A stretch of DNA of 64,000 nucleotides from DALYLB01 sp033763135. GTDB taxonomy: Bacteria > Acidobacteriota > Blastocatellia > RBC074. The position numbers and the translations under genes were made by a program. Each line of letters begins with the position of its first letter. The stretch's first letter is position 1. This document shows, one piece after another, positions 33,851 to 44,099 of this stretch. The notes beneath the pieces are model-generated. The model did no database searches and was not told where the DNA came from. It saw only the letters and a program-made list of their open reading frames with translations. The DNA lies in assembly GCA_033763135.1 (NCBI GenBank), contig JANRKY010000286.1, positions 41,481-105,480 on the forward strand. Direction: 5' to 3'.

Positions 33851-33950
33851 CTGAGGTCATCATTTGCCTTTCCTCGTTCCCAATCCGCCGTTGCAGGTGT
33901 TAAAATCCGGCTCCGAATTTTAAATTACAATTTAAGGAGCACAACAGTTC

Positions 33951-34439
33951 ATGCCCGAAGAGAACGAGTCAGGTTTCAAGGTCACCGATCGCCGACTCTT
34001 CAATGCCGACGGCAGCCTGCGGGATGATGCGCCGCAGGAGGAGCCGGCGGCGGCGGAAGAGCCGCCCGCGGCAGTCGGCGCGCCGCCTCCCACGTTCACC
34101 GTTTCGCAGGGAGCGGCGCCGGCGGCGTTTGCCCCGGCCGAAGCGCCCATGGAAATGGAGATGGAGATGGAGGAAGCGGACCCGAACGAGATGCCGGAGC
34201 AGACGATGTTCACGGAATTTCTGATGGGGATCGCTTCGTCCGCGTTCATCTATCTCGGTCTGGTGGAGCATCCCGCGACCGGCCGCCGGCAGGTCGATCT
34301 CCGGGCGGCGAAGGAGGCGATCGACATGCTTCTGATGCTGCGCGAGAAGACAAAGGGAAACCTCACGCGAGGCGAAGAGAAGTTCTTCGACGACCTGCTT
34401 GCGGATCTCAAGATGCAGTTCGTCTCCCTGCGCCGATAA
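33951..34439 (+). CDS. DUF1844 domain protein
   Basis: The 162-residue protein has an acidic, Ala/Pro-rich N-terminal half (including MEMEMEMEEA near residue 65), then the DUF1844 domain (FLMGIASSAFIYLGLVEHP...DLRAAKEAIDMLLMLREKTKG...EEKFFDDLLADLK). The function of DUF1844 is unknown. No signal peptide is present. AAGGAGC lies ten bases before ATG 33951. Confidence 0.85.
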   Translation: MPEENESGFKVTDRRLFNADGSLRDDAPQEEPAAAEEPPAAVGAPPPTFTVSQGAAPAAFAPAEAPMEMEMEMEEADPNEMPEQTMFTEFLMGIASSAFIYLGLVEHPATGRRQVDLRAAKEAIDMLLMLREKTKGNLTRGEEKFFDDLLADLKMQFVSLRR

Positions 34440-34463
34440 AGAGCGGAGTGGTTGTTGGCGGTT

Positions 34464-35231
34464 ATGCGGATTACCTTGCTTGGGACGGGCACGTCGGTGG
34501 GCGTGCCGATGATTGGATGCGAGTGCGCGGTCTGTCTCTCCGAGGACCCGCGCGACAAGCGGTTGCGCACCGGGTTGATGATCGAGCACAACGAGCAGGT
34601 GGTGATCGTGGACATCTCCCCCGATTTTCGGCAGCAGGCGCTGCGGGAGAAGATCGATCGCGTCGATGCGCTTCTGATTACCCATTGCCACGCGGATCAT
34701 GCCTACGGGCTGGACGATCTGCGCCCAATCAATTTCAAACACGGCGCGACGCCGGTCTATGCCAGCGAGATCACCTGGCAGGGACTGCGTCGCGTCTTCA
34801 GTTATATCTTCGATCGAACGCATGTCGGCGGCGGGTTGGCGCAGGTCGTTCCGTTGCTGATCAGCGAGCCGTTCGAGACCTGCGGGCTGCGGGTGACGCC
34901 GATTCCGGTGATTCACGGGAAACTCGAAGTCACGGGCTATCGGTTCAGCGACGGGGCGCGCGAGATGGCCTTCATCACCGACTGCAACCGGATTCCCGAG
35001 GCGTCGCTGGAGCTGTTGCGCGGGCTGGATCTGCTGATCATCGATGCGCTGCGGTTCAAGCCGCATCCGACGCATCTGCACATGGAGCAGACGCTGGCCT
35101 ATATCGCGGAGGTTCGGCCGCGCCGGGCGCTGTTGACGCACATCGGCCACGACATCGGGTATGCCGCCGTCGGCCCGACGCTCCCCGAGGGCGTCGAGAT
35201 CGCGTATGACGGGCTGAAGATCGAGCTTTGA
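34464..35231 (+). CDS. PhnP-like metallo-beta-lactamase-fold phosphodiesterase
   Basis: The 255-residue protein begins RITLLGTGTSVGVPMIGCECAVC and has the metal site THCHADHAYGLDD, with further ligands in VIHGKLEV, TDCNRI and THIGHDIG. This matches the PhnP/cyclic-phosphate diesterase group of the MBL fold; the exact substrate is not certain. The early Cys pair may bind a structural zinc as in PhnP. ATG 34464 was chosen because the fold starts there; TTG codons at 34452/34455 sit nearer to a GGAG box. It is just upstream of ribF. Confidence 0.85.
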   Translation: MRITLLGTGTSVGVPMIGCECAVCLSEDPRDKRLRTGLMIEHNEQVVIVDISPDFRQQALREKIDRVDALLITHCHADHAYGLDDLRPINFKHGATPVYASEITWQGLRRVFSYIFDRTHVGGGLAQVVPLLISEPFETCGLRVTPIPVIHGKLEVTGYRFSDGAREMAFITDCNRIPEASLELLRGLDLLIIDALRFKPHPTHLHMEQTLAYIAEVRPRRALLTHIGHDIGYAAVGPTLPEGVEIAYDGLKIEL

Positions 35232-35254
35232 GAGGTGGCGGGACACAGGGAAAC

Positions 35255-36208
35255 ATGAACGTCTTTCGCGGAATTGCGCACACGGAAATCAGGCGGCCGA
35301 GCGTCCTCACGCTGGGGGTGTTTGACGGTCTTCATCTGGGGCACCAGGCGATCGTCCGGACGGTGGTCGAGCGCGCCCTGCTGAGCGATGCGACGCCGAC
35401 GCTGATCACGTTCGATCCGCATCCCCGGCAGGTCCTCCGCCCGGAGACGGCGCCGCCGCTGCTCCAGACCTTTCACCAGAAGATGGAGGGGCTGCGCCAA
35501 CTGGGGATGCAGCAGGTGATCGTGCTGGCGTTCGATGCCGAACTGGCGGCCCTCTCCGCCGAGGATTTCGTCCAGCGTTTCATGGTGGACAGCCTCGCGG
35601 CGCGGGAGATCTATCTCGGGAAGGGATTTGCGTTCGGTCATGAGCGCCGGGGCACGATCGAATTGCTCCAAACGCTCAGCCGGACCCACGGCTTTCACGC
35701 GGCCGAGGTTCCCGAAGTGCAGCTTCGCGGCAACCGCATCAGCTCCACCATGATCCGCCGCCTGCTCAAAGCCGGCCGCGTCAATCTGGCCCGCCGCATG
35801 CTCGGGCGAGCCTATGGCATCGAGGGGCCGATCATCCGCGGGCACGGGATCGGCCGGCAACTGCAGTTTCCCACGGCCAATCTCGCCTTTGAGAATCGGG
35901 TGCTCCCGCTCGACGGGGTCTATGTCACGCTCGCGCTGGTCGACGACGTCTGGCATCGCAGCGTCACGAACATCGGCAAGCGCCCCACGTTCGGCGGCGA
36001 GCCGGAATCGAAGGTCGAGACCCATCTGATCGATTTCGACGGCGATCTCTACGACAAGACGATCCGGGTGCGCATGCTCCACCGCCTGCGGGGAGAACGG
36101 CGATTTGACGGCGTCGACCAGTTGCGGGCGCAGATTGCCAGGGACCGCGATCGCGCCGTTCGATATTTCGACGCGGCGCATGTTCGCCGCAACTTAAGCT
36201 TTGTCTGA
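35255..36208 (+). CDS. ribF: Bifunctional riboflavin kinase / FAD synthetase
   Basis: The 317-residue protein has the N-terminal FMN adenylyltransferase domain with LGVFDGLHLGHQ (nucleotide site) and ISSTMIRRLL, and the C-terminal riboflavin kinase domain with IRGHGIGRQLQFPTANL and DGVYVT. It makes FMN and FAD from riboflavin. ATG 35255 follows an AGGGAA box. Length is normal. Confidence 0.95.
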   Translation: MNVFRGIAHTEIRRPSVLTLGVFDGLHLGHQAIVRTVVERALLSDATPTLITFDPHPRQVLRPETAPPLLQTFHQKMEGLRQLGMQQVIVLAFDAELAALSAEDFVQRFMVDSLAAREIYLGKGFAFGHERRGTIELLQTLSRTHGFHAAEVPEVQLRGNRISSTMIRRLLKAGRVNLARRMLGRAYGIEGPIIRGHGIGRQLQFPTANLAFENRVLPLDGVYVTLALVDDVWHRSVTNIGKRPTFGGEPESKVETHLIDFDGDLYDKTIRVRMLHRLRGERRFDGVDQLRAQIARDRDRAVRYFDAAHVRRNLSFV

Positions 36209-36263
36209 TTCGTATGTCGGATGTTGCGACCGCTGGGAAGAACGCAGGATCCGGAGGGAGAAG

Positions 36264-37817
36264 ATGGCCTTGGCAGTACAGGAGATCGAACGTCAGATGA
36301 AGAATGCGGACGGCGCCATCGCCGTCATCGAGCATCCGGCAGTCATCGAACAGGCGAAAACCGTCAATGTTCCGCGCTACAATCCCAACGAGGATCTGCG
36401 CGGCCACGGCTGGCGCGGCGCGCTTCGGGCCCTTCACATCATCGGCACCTTCGCGCTCTATCACGTCTTTGTGTACGTCTATCATCGCGGCTGGTTCGTC
36501 GGCGGCAAGGACGAATCCGAGGAGAAGCACCTGCAGTGGCAGGGCGAATGGATCAGCCGGCAACTGCTCAAACTCGGGCCGACCTTCATCAAGATCGGAC
36601 AGGCCGTCTCCACGCGGGCCGATCTGCTTCCGCTCGCGTATGTCAAGGAGCTGAGCAAGCTCCAGGACAATGTCCCGGCGTTCTCGAACGAAGAGGCGAT
36701 GGCCATCATCGAACGCGAGCTGGGCCGTCCGATTCCGGAACTTTTCGCCGAGATCGACGCGCAACCGATCGCGGCCGCCTCGCTGGGCCAGGTCTATCGC
36801 GGCCGCATGCATTCGGGCGCCATCGCGGCCATCAAGGTCCAGCGCCCCGGCCTCGATCGAACGATCAATTTCGATCTCGCCGTCCTGCGCCGCATCGCCC
36901 GGTTCATGGCCCGCTATCCGAAACTCGTCCGGGGAATCGACTGGGAAGGCACGCTCGATGAGTTCGCCGCCGTCATCTTCGAAGAGATGGACTATCTGCA
37001 GGAAGGGCAGAACGCCGAGCGGTTCCGCGACAACTTTCGCAAATGGCGCGAGGTCTATGTTCCGCACATCTACTGGTCGCACACCACGCCCCGCGTGATG
37101 ACCATGGAGTTCATCGGCGGCAACAAGGTCAATGACGTGGACGCCCTCGTCACCCGCGGCATCCATCCGCCCGATGTCGTCAAGCTGATCGCCCGCACCT
37201 ATCTCAAACAACTGCTCGAAGACGGCTATTTTCACGCCGACCCGCATCCGGGCAACCTGCGCGTGATGGATGACGGCCGCCTCGCCTTCTTCGATTTCGG
37301 CATGGTCGGACGCATCAGCCCCCGGCTTCAGAGCCAGATGATCGACGCCTTCTTCCACATCATCGAGCGCGACGTTCGCGGCCTGACCCAGGACCTGATC
37401 AATCTCGATTTTCTCGCTCCGACCATCGATCCCAACGTCATTCGCCCCGTCGTCGAGAAACTCTTCTCCGACTATCTCAACCTCAAACTCGGCGAGGTTC
37501 GCTTCAAGGAACTGACCTACGAACTCGCCCAGGTCATCTACGAATATCCCTTCCGCATCCCGCCCAATTTCACCTACATCATGCGCGCCATCATGACCCT
37601 CGAAGGCATGGGCATCGCCCTCGACCCGAACTTCAGCTTCTTCGACGTCGCCAAACCCTACGCCAAGGAGTTCATGCTCAAACGCGAAGGCCGCCACTTC
37701 CGCGACCTGCTCATCAAAAAACTGATCTACGGCGAATCCGAAGAGATCCAATGGGGCAAAATGTGGAAACTCGCCAAACTCGCGATCAAGAGCGCGATCG
37801 ACACGTGGATGAAATGA
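36264..37817 (+). CDS. ubiB: ABC1/UbiB-family atypical kinase
   Basis: The 517-residue protein has the family KxGQ motif (FIKIGQAVSTRADLLP), an Ala-rich nucleotide loop (AAASLGQVYRGRM), Lys in AIKVQRPG, and the catalytic ADPHPGNL and FFDFGMVG motifs. Family members are ATPases that support isoprenoid-quinone synthesis; the quinone made here cannot be inferred. A short hydrophobic stretch near residues 50-65 may be membrane-associated. ATG 36264 follows GGAGGGAGAAG; the frame is open 21 codons upstream. Its TGA stop codon is the first word of a repeat. Confidence 0.9.
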   Translation: MALAVQEIERQMKNADGAIAVIEHPAVIEQAKTVNVPRYNPNEDLRGHGWRGALRALHIIGTFALYHVFVYVYHRGWFVGGKDESEEKHLQWQGEWISRQLLKLGPTFIKIGQAVSTRADLLPLAYVKELSKLQDNVPAFSNEEAMAIIERELGRPIPELFAEIDAQPIAAASLGQVYRGRMHSGAIAAIKVQRPGLDRTINFDLAVLRRIARFMARYPKLVRGIDWEGTLDEFAAVIFEEMDYLQEGQNAERFRDNFRKWREVYVPHIYWSHTTPRVMTMEFIGGNKVNDVDALVTRGIHPPDVVKLIARTYLKQLLEDGYFHADPHPGNLRVMDDGRLAFFDFGMVGRISPRLQSQMIDAFFHIIERDVRGLTQDLINLDFLAPTIDPNVIRPVVEKLFSDYLNLKLGEVRFKELTYELAQVIYEYPFRIPPNFTYIMRAIMTLEGMGIALDPNFSFFDVAKPYAKEFMLKREGRHFRDLLIKKLIYGESEEIQWGKMWKLAKLAIKSAIDTWMK

Positions 37818-38029
37818 TGAATGATGAATGAGGCCTTGATCGTCTTTTCGGCCACGGTCGCACGCTGCTTCGGAACCAGCCGATCCTGGGCGACGGGAAT
37901 AGACAGGATGAACAGGATTTTTCAGGATTTACAGGATGATTTGTGAACAGAGAATCCTGTTCATCCTGAAAAATCCTGTTCATCCTGTCTATTCTTCAAG
38001 GTGCACTGGCCGAAGTGATGATCAAGGCC
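37815..38029. repeat. Composite nested inverted repeat (family A inside another element)
   Basis: Outer arms GGCCTTGATC (37832-37841) and GATCAAGGCC (38020-38029) flank a complete family A hairpin at 37898-37993 made of ACAGGATGA words. A TGAATGA-word start overlaps the ubiB stop codon at 37815. The nesting suggests sequential insertion of two elements. Confidence 0.75.
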
Positions 38030-38853
<824 letters not shown>

Positions 38854-39028
38854 ACTGTCGATAACTAAATCTGCAGAGGGGCGAAAGAGAGTGACAAAGG
38901 ACTTCCATCATCCGCCATCTCGATTAATTATTCAACACAAATTTATTAACTCCTTCAGAAAATCGCTTGGGAGTCCGTCTTCGGGCGGCCTCTACATCAG
39001 TCCCAAAAGCATTCGGACAGGAGAACTC

Positions 39029-39085
39029 AACCACGGGGAGCACGGGGAGCACGGGGAGCAATCATTATCGGGGCCCCGTGGTTCG
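39029..39085. repeat. CACGGGGAG-word inverted repeat
   Basis: AACCACGGGG pairs with CCCCGTGGTT around three tandem AGCACGGGG words. It lies within the 250-bp gap 38854-39103, just past the 3' end of the minus-strand operon ending at 39104. It is another example of a word-built hairpin at an operon end. Confidence 0.7.
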
Positions 39086-39103
39086 AGATAGACATCTCGC
39101 CAT

Positions 39104-40459
39104 CTATTTGGGCCGTCGGGTAGCGGCGGGGAGGGCGAGTTCGAGCATCTCTCCGGGCGGGAGCCGGGTGGGAGAGAGGGTGGGGCGGAGCGGGGATTCG
39201 GGTTGAAATTGCTGATCGAGAAGAAAGGCCTTGTTGACGGACTTGAGGTCGCATTTCGCGGCGGCGGCGCGGGTCAGTTCCTCTTTGGAGCGGGGCGTAT
39301 TGAGCAGGTCGCAGCGGACGGCGATGCGTTCGATCTGCTGGAGAGCGATGGGCGCGGGCAGCAGGATGGTGGTTCGGAAATAGCCGCTGCGATCGATCTT
39401 GTTGTAATTGATGCCGAGATCGGAGGTGAACCAGCGGGAATCGCCCTTGAGTTTGACGGCGAAGCTGACGCCGACGCCGCCTTGTTGATCGGAGGCGGCG
39501 TCGATATAGAGATAGCGTCGGAGGTCGGCGATTTCGCGGCCGAGCGAGCGCTGGGTGGTGATCTTGCCTTCGCGAATCATCTCTTCGGCCATGACGCGAT
39601 AGGTCCACGGGGACTGGTCCATGACCTCTTCGCGCGAGCGGCTGCGGAGGTCGAAGGGGATGGGGCGCGGCGCGAATCGCATCTCCGATTCGCGATCGTC
39701 CGCGAAGTTGTTGTTGTCGGAGGCGGTGATCAGGAGCGGATGATCGGCTTCGCGCCTGCCGCGAAAGACCTTGGTCTCGTGATTGACGCCCTGAAAGGTG
39801 GAGCCGACGGCCCGTCCCTCGGCGTCGAGCTCCGTCTCGATGACCCATTCGATGTCGGTGGTGCGCCCCCAGCGCGCCATCAGCGCGGCGGTCTGGGTGC
39901 CGCCGTCCTCATTGCTGAAGATGACGCTGTATCGCAGGCGGGTTCGGTCGCCCGTGCGGTCGACCTCGTAATACATCAGCAGCGGAACGTCGCTGAATTT
40001 GCCGATCGTGTTGGGGCGGGCGTGGAGGATCGGCGCGTGGGCCAGCGCCAGAAACTCCGGCTGCGCCCGATCGACGGTCGAGACGGCCAGTTCGTGCAGC
40101 TCGACGCGTCCCGCGCCCGCCGCCGAGCGGGCGGCGTTCAGATCCACCCGCACCGTGTGTGCGCCCGGCGAGACGCGGCCGAGCAGCAGGCGATAGGAGA
40201 AGCGACGCGCGCCATTGAAGAGAATCAGGTCCTGGTGAACCCGGCCGTCCACAAGGATCGTCACGGTCGCGGCCTCGCGCCCCGCCTCCATCCACGAGGT
40301 CCCGGGCACGGACGCCGTCAGGTCGAGCAGCGCCTCGGATTCGGCCTTCACGTCGAATCGCTTCTCGCCGAGCGATTGCGCCCGCGCCGGGCGCGCCGCG
40401 ATCGCCGACAACAGCCCGAGGGCGAGCGCGGCATTCATCAGGAGAACAGCTCTTCTCAT
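39104..40459 (-). CDS. Exported protein of unknown function
   Basis: The 451-residue product has a signal peptide (NAALALGLLSAIAARPARAQS). The mature part starts with a beta-rich domain whose sequence (ATVTILVDGRVHQDLILFNGARRFSYRLLLGRVSPGAHTVRV) resembles a carbohydrate-binding or galactose-binding-like sandwich. It continues into a larger domain with IEWVIETELDAEG and NNFADDRESEMRF. I do not recognise a family. It overlaps the ceramidase-like gene by four bases, so the two products are probably functionally linked. Confidence 0.65.
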   Translation of the reverse strand: MRRAVLLMNAALALGLLSAIAARPARAQSLGEKRFDVKAESEALLDLTASVPGTSWMEAGREAATVTILVDGRVHQDLILFNGARRFSYRLLLGRVSPGAHTVRVDLNAARSAAGAGRVELHELAVSTVDRAQPEFLALAHAPILHARPNTIGKFSDVPLLMYYEVDRTGDRTRLRYSVIFSNEDGGTQTAALMARWGRTTDIEWVIETELDAEGRAVGSTFQGVNHETKVFRGRREADHPLLITASDNNNFADDRESEMRFAPRPIPFDLRSRSREEVMDQSPWTYRVMAEEMIREGKITTQRSLGREIADLRRYLYIDAASDQQGGVGVSFAVKLKGDSRWFTSDLGINYNKIDRSGYFRTTILLPAPIALQQIERIAVRCDLLNTPRSKEELTRAAAAKCDLKSVNKAFLLDQQFQPESPLRPTLSPTRLPPGEMLELALPAATRRPK

Positions 40460-41856
40460 CTCGATTCCTTCCTGGGTTGCGCCTCTTTCGTCGAGACGGG
40501 AGCGCGGCCGATGCTGCGCGCGAGTTGGTGGACCTTGCCGATGATGCGCTCTTCGAGCGCGGGATCATAGGGCGCGGGCATGTCGTAATAGATCTGCGAT
40601 TCGACGACCTCGTAGCCGCCCTCCTTGAACATCCGCGCCGAGGGGATATAGGAGCAGAGGTCGTTGCTGTAGCCCGCGACCCACACATCGCCGCCCAGTT
40701 CGCGTTTGAGCCGCAGGGCATAGTCGGTGACGACTTCGCCCGCGAGCCCGACGATCGTCAGCTCGCCGATTCGCAGAACCTGAATGGTGTATGGGTATTC
40801 CGACATCAGCTTTCCGTCGCGGGCGTATCGGGCGAGCATGCGCTCCGCGTGGCGGCGCTTGAAGGGATTGGCGTCTCCCAGGCGCCCCCGCAGCTCCTCT
40901 CTTGTCGGGAGCGTCGAGAAGGGAATCGGCGTGCCGCCGAGAATCGAACGCACGGCGCCGGCGACCGGTCGCATCGGGCCGCGCAGGGCCTCTTCGACGC
41001 CGGCGGCGAGTTCGTCGCCGTGCTTCTCTCCCAGCTCGATGCTGCTGCGCGGATAGGGATTGACGTCGGCGCCGCATCCCATCACGAACAGGGCCATCGC
41101 GCCCGGATGAGCCCGTTCGATCGCCAGTTGCGCAAAGCCCGCGTAGTCGCCGCTGAGCAGGTGAAACTGGCCCGTGAGCGTCGTGTTGTGACAGGCATAT
41201 CCGAACAGGATGCCGCGGACCGTTCCCGTCGTCGATTCCACGCGCAGCACCGGCACTTCGCGATCGACCACGCCCTCGCGATTCACGCCGTTGGCGATCT
41301 GGCCGTCGCGCCATTCGCGGCGATTCATCGCGAAGGGCGCGCTCGCCCGTCCCAGGCTCAGCCGCGCCGGCGCCAGATCCCGGAGCGCCTCGCCGATCAG
41401 CCTGTGCATCTTCTGTTTCAGCCCCGCCGTGTATTGCCGAACGCTCTCCGCCTGCTCCGCGTTCAGGTCATAGGCCCCGACCAGCGAACCGCTGAGCACC
41501 GGCCCCGAATGCGTGTGGGACGAGTTGAAGAGAATCTGCCCCCGCTTCAGACCATAGCTCTTGTTCGCGTGCTCGGCGATCTCGCTCGTCAGCGCCCCCG
41601 GAATCCCCAGCAGATCCGTCGTCACGATGACGATCCGATTGCCCCGGGCATCCTCGACGGCGAGCGCCTTCGCGTAGAGTTCATGCAGCTTCCCCTCGAA
41701 CGGCTTCGTTCGCGCCGCGTATCCGGCCATCCAGACCGGCTTTTCGGGCGTGATCGTCACCCGGGCCAGCCCGGCCTTCATTTCGTTCGCGGGGGCCGCG
41801 ATCGTCAGATTCGCGGCCAGCAGGAACAGGGCAATCAGTGCGCAGCGTTGTTTCAT
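40456..41856 (-). CDS. Neutral-ceramidase-fold exported hydrolase, substrate unknown
   Basis: The 466-residue product has a signal peptide. It matches the N-terminal domain of neutral/alkaline ceramidases (PF04734): KAGLARVTITPEKPVWMAGYAART at the start, the metal-binding SSHTHSGP and the GYACHNTTL segment. The ceramidase nucleophile motif GDVSPN is replaced by GADVNPYPRS, so the catalytic Ser is not at its usual place and the C-terminal domain is short. Amide hydrolysis of ceramide is therefore doubtful. ATG 41856 follows a GAGGAA box. It overlaps both neighbouring genes by four bases. Confidence 0.8.
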   Translation of the reverse strand: MKQRCALIALFLLAANLTIAAPANEMKAGLARVTITPEKPVWMAGYAARTKPFEGKLHELYAKALAVEDARGNRIVIVTTDLLGIPGALTSEIAEHANKSYGLKRGQILFNSSHTHSGPVLSGSLVGAYDLNAEQAESVRQYTAGLKQKMHRLIGEALRDLAPARLSLGRASAPFAMNRREWRDGQIANGVNREGVVDREVPVLRVESTTGTVRGILFGYACHNTTLTGQFHLLSGDYAGFAQLAIERAHPGAMALFVMGCGADVNPYPRSSIELGEKHGDELAAGVEEALRGPMRPVAGAVRSILGGTPIPFSTLPTREELRGRLGDANPFKRRHAERMLARYARDGKLMSEYPYTIQVLRIGELTIVGLAGEVVTDYALRLKRELGGDVWVAGYSNDLCSYIPSARMFKEGGYEVVESQIYYDMPAPYDPALEERIIGKVHQLARSIGRAPVSTKEAQPRKESR

Positions 41857-42509
41857 TGCGTTCCTCGGGAAACCGTTTGGAGTTCCGTGACCAGAAGCGC
41901 GAGGGCGAAGAGCGCTTCCGCGATCGAGGCCGTGATCGGGCCGACGAGACTGGGTGGAAAGACGCTGCCGAAGAAGAGCAGCGTCGACGCGAGCGTCATC
42001 CACGGCGTGCCCGCGCGGCGAAAGAGGATCATCCCGAAGGTGATCAGCAGGGTCATCGCCAGGATCGCCGCGAGCGTCGGCCCGGCGATCCCCACGGGCT
42101 TGTAGCGCAGCGTTCCGGCGAACCGCTCCGCGACCAGTCCCGCGCTCGAAGCGATCGAGAACAGCCCGAGCGCCGCGAGGCCCAGGCCGATTGCGGCGAG
42201 GACCGGACCGCTCTCACGCCGCGCCGCCCAGTCGAGCCCCGTCCGCCGAACGACATCGAACGCGGCCGCCACGGCCAGCGGAAACGCGAGCGCCCGCAGC
42301 CCGAGGCGCAGCCAGTTCAGACGAAGCAGCCACGCGCCCTCGCCGACCGAGAGACCGATGGCGATCACCAGCGCATCCACCGCGAGCGCGACGAGAAACG
42401 CGGTCAGCATCGCGCCGCCGATCGTCCGGCGCTGCCGCATCCGCGCCAGCCCCGCGAGCAGCAGCCCGAAATAAAAGATCGTCAGAAAGGGATACAACCA
42501 GCCAACCAT
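41853..42509 (-). CDS. Multi-pass membrane protein, unknown function
   Basis: The 218-residue protein has about six hydrophobic helices (e.g. YPFLTIFYFGLLLAGLA, MLTAFLVALAVDALVIAIGL, ILAMTLLITFGMILF) with Arg-rich short loops. I see no family signature. ATG 42509 opens at MVGWLYPFLT; the long open frame upstream of it is antisense to other coding sequence. It overlaps the ceramidase-like gene by four bases, suggesting a shared role at the membrane. Confidence 0.65.
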   Translation of the reverse strand: MVGWLYPFLTIFYFGLLLAGLARMRQRRTIGGAMLTAFLVALAVDALVIAIGLSVGEGAWLLRLNWLRLGLRALAFPLAVAAAFDVVRRTGLDWAARRESGPVLAAIGLGLAALGLFSIASSAGLVAERFAGTLRYKPVGIAGPTLAAILAMTLLITFGMILFRRAGTPWMTLASTLLFFGSVFPPSLVGPITASIAEALFALALLVTELQTVSRGTQ

Positions 42510-42535
42510 CGAGTGCCATTCCTTGGATCGGTTCG

Positions 42536-42573
42536 AAAACGTGTCGCGAGTTGGGAAACTCGCGACACGTTTT
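42536..42573 (-). terminator. 17-bp-stem hairpin between two membrane-protein genes
   Basis: AAAACGTGTCGCGAGTT (42536-42552) and its exact complement (42557-42573) form a very strong stem with a four-base loop, directly past the stop codon of the gene at 42584. Read on the minus strand it has a T-run after the stem (the complement of GAAAA), so it can act as an intrinsic terminator or attenuator inside the operon. Confidence 0.6.
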
Positions 42574-42583
42574 GAAAACCGCC

Positions 42584-42994
42584 TTATTCCGCCTGCGCAT
42601 CGAGCTTCCGCGCCGCGAAGACGAAACCCGCCTGCGCGATGGCGTTTGCGGCGAGCATCGCGCACGCCAGCCGCGGCGGCCGGTCGGGAATCCCCGCCAC
42701 CCGCAGAAGCGAGAGCGTGACGACGAGATGAAGCGCGAAGAGCGTCGCCGCAAACGATCGCTCCTCTCGGCGCGCGCGCGCCACGCGCGGCAAACCGATC
42801 GCGGCGACCAGGCCCCAGCCGGCGAGCAGCAGCCCGGGAAGGAACCTCTCCGGCGCAAGCCCCGCCGCGATCAGCAGCGCCGCTCCCAGCCGCGCCAGCG
42901 ATCGCTTCGGTTCCCGCCCGCGCGCCAGACGCCACGCCGCGAGACCCGACGCCGCAAAGGGAAGATGCCAGCCAAGCCATGCCGAAAGGGTCAT
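42584..42994 (-). CDS. Small multi-pass membrane protein, unknown function
   Basis: The 136-residue protein is mostly hydrophobic, with about four helices (LSAWLGWHLPFAASGLAAW, LGAALLIAAGL, LLLAGWGLVAAIGL, FAATLFALHLVVTLSLL) and many Arg residues in loops. No family was recognised. ATG 42994 lies five bases past the quinone oxidoreductase stop codon, so cotranscription is likely. Confidence 0.55.
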   Translation of the reverse strand: MTLSAWLGWHLPFAASGLAAWRLARGREPKRSLARLGAALLIAAGLAPERFLPGLLLAGWGLVAAIGLPRVARARREERSFAATLFALHLVVTLSLLRVAGIPDRPPRLACAMLAANAIAQAGFVFAARKLDAQAE

Positions 42995-42999
42995 GAAGT

Positions 43000-43974
43000 T
43001 CACATCGTCAGCACGACCTTGGCGAACGTCCTGCGCGTCGCCAGGGCCTGCAGCGCCTCGACGGCGCCGGCGAGCGGGAAGGTCTGCGAGACGATCGGTT
43101 TGATCCGCCCCGCCTCGTACATTTCGAGGAGCGCGGCCTGCGCCTCGTCCATATATTCGGGATGATGCTCCAGATAGCCGCCCCAATAGGCCCCGATGAT
43201 CGAGATGTTCTTGAGCAGGATCCGATTGGCCGCGATCGACGGGATCGTTCCGCCCGCAAATCCGATGACGAGCAGCCGCCCTTCCGGCGCGATGCATTTT
43301 GTCGACAGATCGAAGACCTCTCCTCCCACCGGATCATAGATCACATCCGCGCCGCGTCCGCCGGTGATCGTCTTCACCTCATCCACCCAACCGGGGTTGC
43401 GATAGTCGATGGCGTGCTCCGCGCCCTGCGAGAGGCAGAATTGGAGCTTCTCGTCGCTCCCCGCCGTCGCGATCACGCGCGCGCCGAGCGCCCGGCCGAT
43501 CTGCATCGCCGACAATCCCACGCCGCCGGCCGCCGCGTGAACCAGCAGCCATTCGCCCTGCGCGATTCGCGTCCGGTTCGTCAGCGCGAAATAGGAGGTC
43601 TGATAGATGACGATCATCGCCGCCCCCTCCTCGAAACTCATCCCGTCCGGCATCCGAAAGGTCTTCGCCGCCGGCAGAATCGACATCTCCGCAAACGCCC
43701 CGCCCACGGCCATCCCCTGCACTCGATCCCCGACCTTGAACGCCGTCACCCCCTCGCCCACCGACTCCACCACGCCCGACACCTCCGACCCCGGCGTGAA
43801 CGGCCGCGGCGGACGCACCTGATACTTCCCCTGCATCATCAGAATGTCATAAAAATTGAGCGCCGCCGCCTTGTTCCGAATCCGGATCTCCCCCGCCTTC
43901 GGCTCCGGCGCCGGGATCTCCGCAAACTTCATCTGTTCCGGTTCGCACCAGTCTTCCACTCGCCAAGCTTTCAT
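43000..43974 (-). CDS. NADPH:quinone oxidoreductase, zinc-independent MDR family
   Basis: The 324-residue protein has the MDR layout: an N-terminal GroES-like domain (NFYDILMMQGKYQVRPPRPFTPGSEVSGVVE) and a Rossmann domain with AAAGGVGLSAMQIGRALGARVIATAGS for NADPH binding. The catalytic zinc cysteines of alcohol dehydrogenases are absent, as in quinone reductases. It probably reduces quinones or enals in the cytoplasm. It leads the minus-strand operon that runs down to 39104. Confidence 0.9.
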   Translation of the reverse strand: MKAWRVEDWCEPEQMKFAEIPAPEPKAGEIRIRNKAAALNFYDILMMQGKYQVRPPRPFTPGSEVSGVVESVGEGVTAFKVGDRVQGMAVGGAFAEMSILPAAKTFRMPDGMSFEEGAAMIVIYQTSYFALTNRTRIAQGEWLLVHAAAGGVGLSAMQIGRALGARVIATAGSDEKLQFCLSQGAEHAIDYRNPGWVDEVKTITGGRGADVIYDPVGGEVFDLSTKCIAPEGRLLVIGFAGGTIPSIAANRILLKNISIIGAYWGGYLEHHPEYMDEAQAALLEMYEAGRIKPIVSQTFPLAGAVEALQALATRRTFAKVVLTM

Positions 43975-44099
43975 CTCGTGATCGCCTCTCGATTCTTGTT
44001 TCGATTTTCGTCAGGTGAACTGCCCGCGGATTCTACTTGAGTCGCTCTCCCCAGTAAAAGGCGCCGCCCGGGCATCGCCCCTTCGCTTGAGTATGCTGG

